This document shows, one piece after another, positions 16,612-24,641 of a DNA stretch of 46,638 nt; positions within the stretch are counted from its first letter, which is position 1, and every line of letters starts with the position of its first letter. Origin of the DNA: Chlamydiota bacterium (lineage in GTDB: Bacteria; Chlamydiota; Chlamydiia; Chlamydiales; Rhabdochlamydiaceae); contig JAKEHU010000020.1 in assembly GCA_022614855.1 (NCBI GenBank), positions 1 through 46,638 of the forward strand, written 5' to 3'. The notes beneath the pieces were generated by a model. That model saw only the letters and a list, made by a program, of their open reading frames with translations. It ran no database searches and was not told the DNA's origin. A program made the translations under genes and the position numbers.

Positions 16612-17478
16612 ATGGAACATTTATCCAAAGACGCGCTTCTCATAGGAGCTCATACTTCTACGGCTGGCGGCCTTTTTCGCGCCCTACTGCAAGGGGAAGA
16701 AATCGGTGCTACGACGATCCAACTTTTTACAAGTAATCAAAGACAATGGAAACCAAGAAAACTAGACGACGATCAAATCGGTCTTTGGAAAGAGGCGTTA
16801 GATCAAACAGGTCTCAAAAAAGTCATGAGCCATGATAGCTATTTGATCAATTTGGGATCTACAAACCAAGAAATTTTGCATAAAAGTCAGGAAACTTTTA
16901 AAGAAGAGATCATCCGCTGCCATGCGCTGAATATTTCTTTTTTGAATTTCCATCCCGGGGCAGCTACAACTGGCCATGAAGAGGATTGTCTCAACCAAAT
17001 TATTGCCAGTTTAAAAAAAATGGAATCTCTTTGTCAAAAGGGACATACTAGACTGTTATTTGAAACCACAGCCGGTCAAGGAACTTCTGTTGGCCATAAA
17101 TTTGAACATCTCGCCTATCTTATAGATCAACTTCATAAGCATATTCCTGTAGGTGTATGCATCGATACCTGCCACATTTTCGCAGCTGGATATGACATCC
17201 GCACTCCTGAATCTTGGGAAAAAACAATAAAAGAATTTGATGAGATAATCGGTTTAAACCATCTTTTTGCATTTCATTTAAATGATTCCATGAAACCGCT
17301 AGGATCCAGGCGAGATCGCCATGCTCATCTAGGGAAAGGGATGGTTGGAATTGATAGTTTTAAATATTTAATGGTTCATCCAAAATTAAGAGAAATTCCA
17401 AAATATTTGGAAACTCCTGGAGGCAGTAGCGAATGGAAGAAAGAAATCGAACTCTTGAGAACGTTTGCAAAAAAGTAG
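16612..17478 (+). CDS. nfo: endonuclease IV
   Basis: This apurinic/apyrimidinic endonuclease cleaves DNA 5' to abasic sites using three metal ions. Diagnostic motifs are all present: LIGAHTSTAGGLFRALL, the metal ligands in FLNFHPGAATTGHEEDCLNQ, LLFETTAGQGTSVGHKFEHL, GVCIDTCHIFAAGYDIR, FHLNDSMKPLGSRRDRHAHL and YLETPGG near the end. The ATG at 16612 gives 288 residues, close to the E. coli length. An ATG at 16567 is also possible, and longer frames run into lepB. The gene is divergent from lepB and lies 5 bp before asnS, with which it probably forms an operon. Confidence 0.95.
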   Translation: MEHLSKDALLIGAHTSTAGGLFRALLQGEEIGATTIQLFTSNQRQWKPRKLDDDQIGLWKEALDQTGLKKVMSHDSYLINLGSTNQEILHKSQETFKEEIIRCHALNISFLNFHPGAATTGHEEDCLNQIIASLKKMESLCQKGHTRLLFETTAGQGTSVGHKFEHLAYLIDQLHKHIPVGVCIDTCHIFAAGYDIRTPESWEKTIKEFDEIIGLNHLFAFHLNDSMKPLGSRRDRHAHLGKGMVGIDSFKYLMVHPKLREIPKYLETPGGSSEWKKEIELLRTFAKK

Positions 17479-17483
17479 TCGAT

Positions 17484-18872
17484 ATGCAGCGAACTAAAAT
17501 TGCAAATCTTAAACCCGATCACATTGGAAAAGAAATCTCCATTTGCGGATGGATCCGATCAGTACGCACACAAAAAAATTGTACTTTTTTAGAAATCAAT
17601 GATGGATCCTGTCTTTCCAATTTGCAAATTGTTTTAGATCCCTCTTTTCCGGATTATGAACCTCTTATTCTTCAACTCACCACAGGAACTTCCGTTGCCA
17701 TTTCTGGTAACTTAATTGAAAGTCCAGGACAAAAACAAAAATGGGAACTAAAGGCAAACTCTCTTCAAATTTTTGGAGCCTGCTCTTCTGAAGATTACCC
17801 TCTTCAAAAAAAGCGCCACTCCTTTGAATTTTTGCGCACCATAGCACACCTAAGGCCAAGGACAAATACGCAAGGAGCAGTAACGAGAATTCGAAGCCAC
17901 TTATCTTTTGCCACCCATTCTTTCTTCCAAAAGCGAGGTTTTCTCTATGTCCATACCCCCATCATTAGCTCATCTGATGCAGAAGGAGCGGGAAAACAAT
18001 TTCTGGTCACCGCCTTGGATATTGATAAAGTTCCAAAACTCTCTGATGGAAAAACGGACTTTTCTAAAGATTTTTTTCAATGTCCCACTTTCTTAACGGT
18101 TTCAGCACAATTAAATTTAGAAGCAATGGCTTGTAGCCTTTCAGATGTCTATGCTTTTGGGCCAACTTTTCGAGCTGAAAATTCGCATACGCCAAAACAT
18201 CTTGCAGAATTTTGGATGATTGAACCTGAAATGGCTTTTTGCGATTTAGATGGAAATATTGAGCTTGCAGAAGCTTACATCAAATATGTGATTAATTATC
18301 TCTTTGCTCATGATCTGGAAGATTTGGAATTTTTTGATGCATTTATTGAAAATGGATTGATCACAAGATTAAAACAGGTGTTGACCTCTTCTTTTGAAAG
18401 AATTACCTATACAAATGCTATTGAAATCTTGCGAAATTCGAAGAGAAAGTTTGAATTTCCAGTAGCGTGGGGAATGGACCTGCAAACTGAACATGAAAGA
18501 TATCTTTGCGAAGAACATTGCAAAAAACCGGTTTTCGTCACCGATTATCCAGAGAAAATCAAAGCCTTTTACATGCGAAAAAATGAGGATGGAAAAACAG
18601 TTGCAGCTACTGACCTTCTCGTGCCAAAAATTGGCGAACTCATTGGTGGAAGTCAAAGAGAAGAAAGGGAAGATGTCATTGAAAGAAAAATCATAGAGTT
18701 TGGACTTGACCCCAGCGCACTTTGGTGGTACCTCCAACTCCGAAAATATGGGACAGTTCCCCATGCCGGATTTGGAGTGGGATTTGAAAGACTGGTTCAA
18801 TTTGCAACCGGACTCGAAAATATCCGCGATGTGATTCCCTTTCCTCGTTACCCCGGCCATGCCGAATTCTAA
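17484..18872 (+). CDS. asnS: asparaginyl-tRNA synthetase
   Basis: The product charges tRNA-Asn directly with asparagine. It has an N-terminal OB-fold anticodon domain (about 1-120, KEISICGWIRSVRTQKNCTF) and a class II core with motif 2 region SDVYAFGPTFRAENSHTPKH, EFWMIEPEMAFCDLDGN, and motif 3 near PHAGFGVGFERLVQFATGLE, ending IRDVIPFPRYPGHAEF. The asparagine type is supported by the PRYPGHAEF tail and overall length of 462 residues. The ATG at 17484 is chosen because it matches the family's N-terminus; an ATG at 17433 would overlap nfo, and the GGAGG before it codes for a conserved part of Nfo. As I recall, C. trachomatis lacks this enzyme and forms Asn-tRNA by amidation, so its presence separates this lineage. 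Confidence 0.94.
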   Translation: MQRTKIANLKPDHIGKEISICGWIRSVRTQKNCTFLEINDGSCLSNLQIVLDPSFPDYEPLILQLTTGTSVAISGNLIESPGQKQKWELKANSLQIFGACSSEDYPLQKKRHSFEFLRTIAHLRPRTNTQGAVTRIRSHLSFATHSFFQKRGFLYVHTPIISSSDAEGAGKQFLVTALDIDKVPKLSDGKTDFSKDFFQCPTFLTVSAQLNLEAMACSLSDVYAFGPTFRAENSHTPKHLAEFWMIEPEMAFCDLDGNIELAEAYIKYVINYLFAHDLEDLEFFDAFIENGLITRLKQVLTSSFERITYTNAIEILRNSKRKFEFPVAWGMDLQTEHERYLCEEHCKKPVFVTDYPEKIKAFYMRKNEDGKTVAATDLLVPKIGELIGGSQREEREDVIERKIIEFGLDPSALWWYLQLRKYGTVPHAGFGVGFERLVQFATGLENIRDVIPFPRYPGHAEF

Positions 18873-18917
18873 ATTCTTGTAATAATATTATCTAAACACT
18901 AGGATCACATAGGAATT

Positions 18918-19047
18918 TCTCTTCTCTCTGTGATCTCTGTGGTGAAATTAATAATTAAGATTCATCTTTGGCAGATTGAAAAGTATGTTTGAAAAATTAA
19001 AGACTTGGGTTAAAGGGAATTTTTTACCATAGAGATCGCAGAGCATA
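18918..19047 (-). repeat. CACAGAG repeat, long copy R2, inverted relative to R1
   Basis: CTCTGTGATCTCTGTGGTGA, then TTAATAATTAAGATTCATC, GAAAAGTATGTTTGAAAAAT, TAAAGACTTGGGTTAAAGGG and TTTTTTACCATAGAGATCGC are the reverse complement of the core of the copy at 14.5 kb. It lies after asnS, so the two copies enclose lepB, nfo and asnS in inverted orientation. Confidence 0.85.
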
Positions 19048-19052
19048 CTGAG

Positions 19053-19090
19053 AGATATCCTGGAGCCATTAGCGGCTTGAGAAGATATCT
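19053..19090 (+). terminator. hairpin after asnS, possible terminator
   Basis: AGATATCCTGGAGCC pairs imperfectly with GGCTTGAGAAGATATCT and is followed by TTTG. The U tract is short, so termination would be weak. It stands just before the proline-rich gene. Confidence 0.35.
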
Positions 19091-19112
19091 TTTGTAAAGT
19101 ATTCTTAGAATT

Positions 19113-19406
19113 ATGTCATCTGTACAACCTCCTTCCACTCCAGAACCACCAGAGCCCGAAACACCTAAAACCCCCCCGCCTCCCCCTATGCCGGAGCAAA
19201 CTCAGCCAAAAGTCATAGATAACTGGGTTTTAAATTCCCCTTTTGCGAAAATGTTTGAGCGGATGGGATTTCAACCCACTGCCAAGGAAATGCTACAAAT
19301 AATAAATAATATTTTAAAACAGCAAATTGCTGACATTCGCAAGCAACAAGAAGCTTTAAGACAGGCTTTGCGCAAAATGAAAGAATCATTTGAAGGTGAT
19401 TCTTAG
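19113..19406 (+). CDS. small protein with proline-rich head and helical tail
   Basis: The 97-residue product has a first third rich in Pro, Glu and Thr (TPEPPEPETPKTPPPPPMPE), then WVLNSPFAKMFERMGFQPTA and a charged helical tail (IADIRKQQEALRQALRKMKE) likely to form a coiled coil. No signal peptide is present. A PPPPP run of this kind is a ligand type for SH3, EVH1 or profilin in eukaryotes, but it can equally be a flexible linker. The gene stands 16 bp before rluD. A short hypothetical beside rluD also exists in C. trachomatis as I recall, so this is probably a conserved chlamydial gene. Function is unknown. Confidence 0.7.
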   Translation: MSSVQPPSTPEPPEPETPKTPPPPPMPEQTQPKVIDNWVLNSPFAKMFERMGFQPTAKEMLQIINNILKQQIADIRKQQEALRQALRKMKESFEGDS

Positions 19407-19422
19407 AACCCGTTTTAAAACC

Positions 19423-20337
19423 ATGACTTTACCTGAGCAAGAACTCATTATTTCTAAACAAGATGAGCTGGTTCGATTAGATAAATTCCTATCAAAACAG
19501 TATCCAAGCTATTCTCGTACTTATTTCCAATTCCTCATTGAAAATGGGGCTGTTTTGGTCAATGGAGAGCGAATAAAGAAAAATTGCATTCCAACAATCG
19601 GCGATGAGATTGAAGTTTGTTTTTTATTGACTCCTGAAATTTCTTTAGAGCCAGAAGATATCCCTATTGAGATCATTTACGAAGATGAGGATCTTCTCGC
19701 CATTAACAAGCAACCCAATTTAGTTGTCCATCCAGCTCCAGGAAATGTAAAGGGAACTTTTGTCAATGCACTTCTCTTTCATTGCGCTAATTTAAAGGGA
19801 GAGTTCTCTAATTTAAGACCAGGAATAGTCCATCGACTTGACAAAGATACATCTGGGGTATTGATTGCCGCTAAAAACTATGAAACTCATCAAAAAATCA
19901 TTAAGCTTTTTTCAGAGCGAGAAATAAAAAAAACCTACCTTGCTATTTGCGTTGGAAACCCTGGAAATGGAGTGATCTCTGCCCCCATAAAGCGGCACCC
20001 TCGAAAAAGAAAGGAAATGGCTGTTTCGGAAGAGGGAAAAGAGGCGATCAGCCATGTTAAGGTTTTGAAAAAAAATGATCCATTTTCTCTAGTGGAAGTC
20101 CATCCCATTACTGGAAGAACCCACCAGATCCGTGTTCATTTAAAATACAAAAATAGTCCCATTTTAGGGGATCCCATCTATGGAAATTCTTCCATAAATG
20201 CAAAATACCAAGCTTCTCGGCAAATGCTCCATGCCTATCGATTGGAATTTTTCCATCCCTCAAATAACAAACCACTAAAACTAGAAGCAGAGATTCCTAA
20301 AGATATGCAAAACCTTCTTGATAAATTAAAATTTTAA
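19423..20337 (+). CDS. rluD: 23S rRNA pseudouridine synthase, RluD family
   Basis: The 304-residue protein has an N-terminal S4 domain (VRLDKFLSKQYPSYSRTYFQ, GAVLVNGERIKKN) followed by the RluA-type catalytic domain: LLAINKQPNLVVHPAPG, then PGIVHRLDKDTSGVLIAAKN with the catalytic Asp of HRLD, and HPITGRTHQIRVHLKYKNSP. It isomerises uridines in helix 69 of 23S rRNA in the RluD case; RluC is the main alternative, but the S4-containing plan and length favour RluD. The ATG at 19423 is preferred over an upstream TTG that overlaps the proline-rich gene. The ribosome site is weak, so coupling to the upstream gene is likely. Confidence 0.9.
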   Translation: MTLPEQELIISKQDELVRLDKFLSKQYPSYSRTYFQFLIENGAVLVNGERIKKNCIPTIGDEIEVCFLLTPEISLEPEDIPIEIIYEDEDLLAINKQPNLVVHPAPGNVKGTFVNALLFHCANLKGEFSNLRPGIVHRLDKDTSGVLIAAKNYETHQKIIKLFSEREIKKTYLAICVGNPGNGVISAPIKRHPRKRKEMAVSEEGKEAISHVKVLKKNDPFSLVEVHPITGRTHQIRVHLKYKNSPILGDPIYGNSSINAKYQASRQMLHAYRLEFFHPSNNKPLKLEAEIPKDMQNLLDKLKF

Positions 20338-20428
20338 TTTACATAATTGAGTAATTCTAGCAAAAATATCCCTTTCTTTGTAAAATTGATTTCGTCAAAA
20401 ACCCATTCTATAAATTGAGGATCGACTT

Positions 20429-20680
20429 ATGAAAGAATTCGTTGAATATATCGTAAAGAATCTTGTTGACCATCCTGATAAGGTGCGCATCAATGAAGTT
20501 GGTGGAACACACACATTGATCATTGAGCTTGCTGTTGAAAAATCAGATATTGGCAAAATTATCGGGAAAAAAGGAAAAACAATCAATGCAATCCGCACTT
20601 TATTGATGTCTGTTGCCAGTCGAAATGGTATCAGAGTTAATTTAGAAATCTTAGAAGAAGAAGGCGCAGCAGCTAAATAG
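20429..20680 (+). CDS. khpA: KH-domain RNA-binding protein
   Basis: The 83-residue protein is a single KH domain with the GXXG loop in DIGKIIGKKGKTINAIRTLL. It begins MKEFVEYIVKNLVDHPDKVR, typical of the KhpA/YlqC family of small RNA chaperones, which in other bacteria pairs with KhpB and affects sRNAs and cell division. The length is full. The gene is followed at once by a strong terminator, and GAGGATCG lies upstream of the ATG. It is downstream of rluD with a 91-bp gap. Confidence 0.9.
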   Translation: MKEFVEYIVKNLVDHPDKVRINEVGGTHTLIIELAVEKSDIGKIIGKKGKTINAIRTLLMSVASRNGIRVNLEILEEEGAAAK

Positions 20681-20692
20681 TCTTTATCTGTT

Positions 20693-20735
20693 ATTCGCCA
20701 AGAATTTATTCTTGGCGAATTCTTCTATTTTTTTA
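20693..20735 (+). terminator. rho-independent terminator of khpA
   Basis: ATTCGCCAAGAAT at 20693-20705 and ATTCTTGGCGAAT at 20708-20720 form a perfect 13-bp stem, followed by TCTTCTATTTTTTT. It ends the rluD-khpA unit. Confidence 0.9.
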
Positions 20736-20774
20736 AACTGTTAGTAATTCCTATTACTTTAAGTTATTTGTGTA

Positions 20775-20804
20775 TTGAAATTTAAATAAAAATAACGTTA
20801 TAAT
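20775..20804 (+). promoter_or_regulatory. promoter of the RING-type gene
   Basis: TTGAAA at 20775-20780 and TATAAT at 20799-20804 are 18 bases apart, a good sigma-70 (sigma-66) type promoter in very AT-rich DNA. It lies 33 bases before the ATG of the gene at 20837, for which TAGGTG acts as ribosome site. Confidence 0.6.
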
Positions 20805-20836
20805 ATTGTCATTAAAATTAATAAATTAGGTGTAAA

Positions 20837-21682
20837 ATGAGTTCTTCAATTATTAATGATTTTTTTTGTGGTATCTGTCAAAAACCTCTTATTAACTCAG
20901 AAGTAATCATATTTCCATGCGAACATAAATTCCACGAGATCTGCAAAAAGAATTGGTGGGAAAACATTAGGAAACAAATCGCGATAAATGCTGATTTGAG
21001 CCAAATAACTACAATCTGCCCTTTATGCGAAAAAACCATCCACATTTCAGAACCCCGTCCATTGATCGAAACGCTGCATTTGGTCTTACCAGGATACATA
21101 AAAACAATAGTAGGGTGTTGGCAGGAGGATATTAAATTGACGCCATTTGATCCAACTGATAAAAAATGGATAGATGAATTGAATAAAGCTTTTGCCGGAG
21201 AGGACATGGTCGAAGAAACACTCAAACCGCTTATTAGCTATATTCCTATACACCATCCTACTTTATTAAAGTACAAAATGATTATAGGGAAGGATTCCGA
21301 GTCATTGAAAGTATTATACGATATAACTGCAGATTATCTATTAAATAATTTTATGACCACATTGATTACAAAAGATGAAAAATTATCTGCTCGTATTGCG
21401 ATTGTGCAAACCCTAGAATCATTCAAACAGATTATAGAGTTTAAATCCCAAGAATTACAAACTAAATGGCATGATCTCTTGTGCAATTTTCAAACAGAGT
21501 GCTGTATACCCAATTCAGAGCTCATAGGTGAACTAGTAAAAAAAGAGGAAATGAAAAAATACAATTTTTCAAACCTTTCAATACTTCAATTACTGCATAA
21601 CGAGCAGTTACAAAGTGATATTTTTTCTGCGTTTAGTTCGAAAACTGAACAAAAAATGGGTGTAAGCATAAACTGGACGTAA
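20837..21682 (+). CDS. RING-H2-type protein, candidate host-directed E3 ubiquitin ligase
   Basis: Residues 11-64 follow the RING-H2 spacing exactly: C11-x2-C14-x13-C28-x1-H30-x2-H33-x2-C36-x24-C61-x2-C64, with FFCGICQKPL, FPCEHKFHEICKKNWW and ICPLCEK. The Trp after the sixth ligand and the Pro in CPLC are those that contact E2 enzymes in eukaryotic RING ligases. The remaining 215 residues are mainly helical and unrecognised. Bacteria have no ubiquitin system, so a role inside the host after type III secretion is the reasonable inference; ubiquitin-related families are known to be expanded in environmental chlamydiae. The gene has its own promoter, and its 3' end is 2 bp from the convergent DHH gene. 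Confidence 0.75.
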   Translation: MSSSIINDFFCGICQKPLINSEVIIFPCEHKFHEICKKNWWENIRKQIAINADLSQITTICPLCEKTIHISEPRPLIETLHLVLPGYIKTIVGCWQEDIKLTPFDPTDKKWIDELNKAFAGEDMVEETLKPLISYIPIHHPTLLKYKMIIGKDSESLKVLYDITADYLLNNFMTTLITKDEKLSARIAIVQTLESFKQIIEFKSQELQTKWHDLLCNFQTECCIPNSELIGELVKKEEMKKYNFSNLSILQLLHNEQLQSDIFSAFSSKTEQKMGVSINWT

Positions 21683-21684
21683 AA

Positions 21685-24339
21685 CTAAATTACTAACTTG
21701 GGAAGATAAGGAGCTATCATTGCCTTTCTAGAGTTAATTGAACCTGCGTTAAACTTGAGTACTGCAACGGGTAAATTGTTCTGCACCACTTTTCTTGGAA
21801 CTGGAAGAAAACTCTCTTTGAAGATCTGTTCTAATTCTTCTGCATTTTTTCCTAAAAATTCCACTTCTAACTCATTTTTCACTACTTGAGGAGAAGATCG
21901 AAAGCTATTTAAAAAGCTCTTCAAATGTTCAATGGCTTGTTCTGTAGATGGGATCCAAATCCAAAGTTCATCCTTATGTGTATAATTCTTCTTTTTTCCT
22001 GAAAAAAGATCATCAGCGCTTGGAATGGTACTAATCATTTGTAAATGAAGGTCGAATTCTTTCTGTTCTTCATAAATGTGTCTTGCCAATTCATACCAAT
22101 GCAATCGCAATTTATGGACATGTTTTTCAAATGTGGGAAAATTGTTGGAAAACATTTTTGTTTGCCCCACACGACAACAGCCATTTTGCTCTTTGGTATC
22201 GACAAAAATATTTGAGGTTTGACCTTTGGAACAGGCAAGAATATTTTTTTCTAAAAGCTTTTCTTTAACGACATAGATCTTGCTATAGAGGGAATGCATG
22301 TCAGGATTTTGCAAAATTCGTTTGGCAGCATTCTCAAGAAAATTCTGATCCTTCTTTAAATCGTCAAAATGAATGATCTCTACTTCTTTTCCAAGCATAA
22401 GGGATTTTAGACGATTCAATAACGAAGCAACGCACTCAATATCTCTTTGTGAAACCTTCGTTAAAAGATCGGTATCATCCAAAATTCCATAAAGGAAATG
22501 GAGATATTCAATAAATTCTCTTAAGGGATGAATAAAAAAAGGATGATCCTCTTCTTCTCTTGCCTCGGCGGCTAAGTGTTTTTGCAAAAGCCTAGCCAAT
22601 ATTCTTTTGGAATCAGAGGAAGAAATGGCCTTTTTTATGGAATTGATTTGATGATCAATTTCCTGCAAATTCATCCCCAAAGTTCCATAGCGATCATTAA
22701 TTTGAAAGGCAAGATCGGCAACAATGGAATTGGAAGATTGAGAATCAGATATATGTACAACAGGAGCCGCCATCGTATTGATATTGATTTTGTGATGGTC
22801 GATCACGCTGATAATCTCTAGATAGGAAGGAATTTTAGTTTCTTCTCGATTGCAAAAATCTCTTATGGTTACAGTACCTAAGATCGGCTTGTGAAGATCA
22901 CTTGATTTCACGATTCCTAAGGGAATTTGTTTTCCCTTTTTATCCGGCACAGTAACAGTCAAATAGGGATAATTTGCCATCTTGCTTCGAATCTCATCGA
23001 TATCTGCTCTATAGCTAATTACTTGAGGCATATATCCAAAAACATGCACTTTAATGCTCAATGCAACTTCTAACTTTTCAGTAAAACCCCGAACACTTTG
23101 AATAGCTTTGTCAATGGCAGTGATGATTTTTTCAATAAAATGAAAAATTTTTGGTCTATTTTCAATTAAAAACCCGGCGTGATCAAATAGACTGGCTTTA
23201 TAAATGGAATCAACAAGATCTAAACATTCTTTTAAATCAAAAAGGCCAAGATTTGCCACAGCTTCAGCAAACTCTTCAAAAGTACTCTCCATTCCATCTG
23301 GAATCGAGAGTACTTTTCTTAAATAAACTTCCAAATGGTTTTTTTGTTTTTCCGTAAATTCTTGAACTGGTCCAGAATCTTTAATCTTTTTGCCAAAAAT
23401 CGATCGAATAAAAGCAGGAATATCTTTTAGAGAGGGGTTTTCTTTTGCAAAAAAAGAAACTAAATTGAGATGCAAGTTGCTTTCAAACCAGCGCAAACAA
23501 TGATTTAAAAGCATGGTCACTTGACGAACCCCTTCTACATCAAAGTGGCGCCAGTCACCTAAATAATATCCGTAATCGTCTACGAGGATAATGGCCTTCT
23601 GTGCTCTTTCATGATCTGCTTGCAGTGTCGATTGATTGAGCTGTTGTCTGATTAACCCTTGTTGCGTGATGAGATCCAAACTGGAAATAGCAAGGGTTGT
23701 TCTAGTTTTTGCCAAATATTGAAAGACATTGGGACCAAAAATTTGGTAAAAAAGAAGTGTAATTTCAATATTTGATGGGGGAGCTCCTCCAGGTACATTC
23801 CAAATATGTAGACCTTCACTTACTCTTGCACCAAAGGCATCCATCCATCCCCAAAAAGAGGCGATGGTCGTATCAAGATCAGGAGAAGAGTGAGCGGTAA
23901 TGAAATGTGTTCCGGGATAAATTTTTCCCATTCCAATAGGAAAAAGAATTTGATATTCTTCGCGAGGAATCCACTTACCGACAATTAAAGATCGAATATA
24001 ATAATTTTCCCTACTAGATAAATTAGAAAATTGATTTAACCATAATTCAAATGAGGAAAAGGAATAATGGTTATAAATTTTTTCTTCATTAACTCGATCG
24101 ATATAGTCAAGAACAGCAATTAATAAAAAAGCAGGTTGTTTTTGTTTTTGAATCAGCTCTAAAAGAGTTCGATTTATTCGCTCATTTTTTTGACGATCGT
24201 TTAACTTTTTAAATTCTTTATTCTTAAATTCTTTTAAAATAGGAGACAAATTTTCAAATCGATCGGGGAAAACAGAGACGTCTCCAAGATATTTTTCCGA
24301 AGAAAAATAGTTGCCTATCCTACGTTTTTTTTTAGCCAT
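21685..24339 (-). CDS. DHH-family phosphoesterase with internal CBS-like segment
   Basis: The start at 24339 (MAKKKRRIGNYFSS) is chosen because GGAAGG lies upstream of it and because the longest frame reads through an intergenic palindrome. The 884-residue product has DHH-type metal motifs: FITAHSSPDLDTTIASFWGW at about 146-164, ILVDDYGYYLGDW at about 251 and ISVIDHHKININ at about 510-521, followed by SQSSNSIVADLAFQI. Between them, about 433-486, VHVFGYMPQVISYRADIDEI and IPLGIVKSSDLHKPI look like a CBS-type segment. That arrangement recalls CBS-containing family II inorganic pyrophosphatases, but the protein is far longer, so only a manganese-dependent phosphoesterase is claimed. Substrate is open. 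It is cytosolic, with no signal peptide. Confidence 0.75.
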   Translation of the reverse strand: MAKKKRRIGNYFSSEKYLGDVSVFPDRFENLSPILKEFKNKEFKKLNDRQKNERINRTLLELIQKQKQPAFLLIAVLDYIDRVNEEKIYNHYSFSSFELWLNQFSNLSSRENYYIRSLIVGKWIPREEYQILFPIGMGKIYPGTHFITAHSSPDLDTTIASFWGWMDAFGARVSEGLHIWNVPGGAPPSNIEITLLFYQIFGPNVFQYLAKTRTTLAISSLDLITQQGLIRQQLNQSTLQADHERAQKAIILVDDYGYYLGDWRHFDVEGVRQVTMLLNHCLRWFESNLHLNLVSFFAKENPSLKDIPAFIRSIFGKKIKDSGPVQEFTEKQKNHLEVYLRKVLSIPDGMESTFEEFAEAVANLGLFDLKECLDLVDSIYKASLFDHAGFLIENRPKIFHFIEKIITAIDKAIQSVRGFTEKLEVALSIKVHVFGYMPQVISYRADIDEIRSKMANYPYLTVTVPDKKGKQIPLGIVKSSDLHKPILGTVTIRDFCNREETKIPSYLEIISVIDHHKININTMAAPVVHISDSQSSNSIVADLAFQINDRYGTLGMNLQEIDHQINSIKKAISSSDSKRILARLLQKHLAAEAREEEDHPFFIHPLREFIEYLHFLYGILDDTDLLTKVSQRDIECVASLLNRLKSLMLGKEVEIIHFDDLKKDQNFLENAAKRILQNPDMHSLYSKIYVVKEKLLEKNILACSKGQTSNIFVDTKEQNGCCRVGQTKMFSNNFPTFEKHVHKLRLHWYELARHIYEEQKEFDLHLQMISTIPSADDLFSGKKKNYTHKDELWIWIPSTEQAIEHLKSFLNSFRSSPQVVKNELEVEFLGKNAEELEQIFKESFLPVPRKVVQNNLPVAVLKFNAGSINSRKAMIAPYLPKLVI

Positions 24340-24363
24340 CCTATAAGCCTTCCCAGGTAATAA

Positions 24364-24530
24364 AATGCAGCTTTGGGAAAACAGGAGAACGAGATAGACG
24401 AAGTTTTTGATGTAGGTTTTTAAATTTGTTTCGCAGGGAATATCCCTTGCGGATCTTTCCAAGAAACCAACTTGGAAAGATACTCAAAAGATTCATCTAG
24501 ATCGTTCTCCTGTTTTCCCAAAGCTGCATT
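24364..24530. repeat. palindromic element with perfect 29-bp terminal inverted repeats
   Basis: AATGCAGCTTTGGGAAAACA with nine further bases at 24364-24392 is the exact reverse complement of 24502-24530. The symmetry continues imperfectly inward to a central perfect hairpin, ATCTTTCCAAG / CTTGGAAAGAT, near 24456-24484. The element fills the gap between the DHH gene and tRNA-Arg. No coding capacity is seen, so it is MITE-like. Confidence 0.9.
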
Positions 24531-24537
24531 AGCAAAT

Positions 24538-24611
24538 TGGATTGAGCAGGATTCGAACCTGCGACCGCCCGCTTAGAAGGCGGGTGCTCTATCCAACTGA
24601 GCTATCAATCC
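24538..24611 (-). tRNA. tRNA-Arg (anticodon TCT)
   Basis: On the minus strand a full cloverleaf is readable: acceptor GGATTGA/TCAATCC, D stem GCTC/GAGC, anticodon stem CCCGC/GCGGG with loop CTTCTAA (anticodon TCT, reads AGA/AGG), T stem GCAGG/CCTGC with loop TTCGAAT, and discriminator A. CCA is not encoded. Length is 74 bases. Confidence 0.97.
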
Positions 24612-24641
24612 AAAAAGACCTCATGGTACAGGTTCAATCCA

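Noticed and set aside
18369-18860. 163-codon minus-strand frame opposite asnS
   Set aside because: It covers conserved class II synthetase motifs on the other strand and has no recognisable feature.
24340-24462. 41-residue N-terminal extension of the DHH protein
   Set aside because: It reads into the palindrome at 24364-24530 and lacks a ribosome site, while GGAAGG precedes the ATG at 24339.
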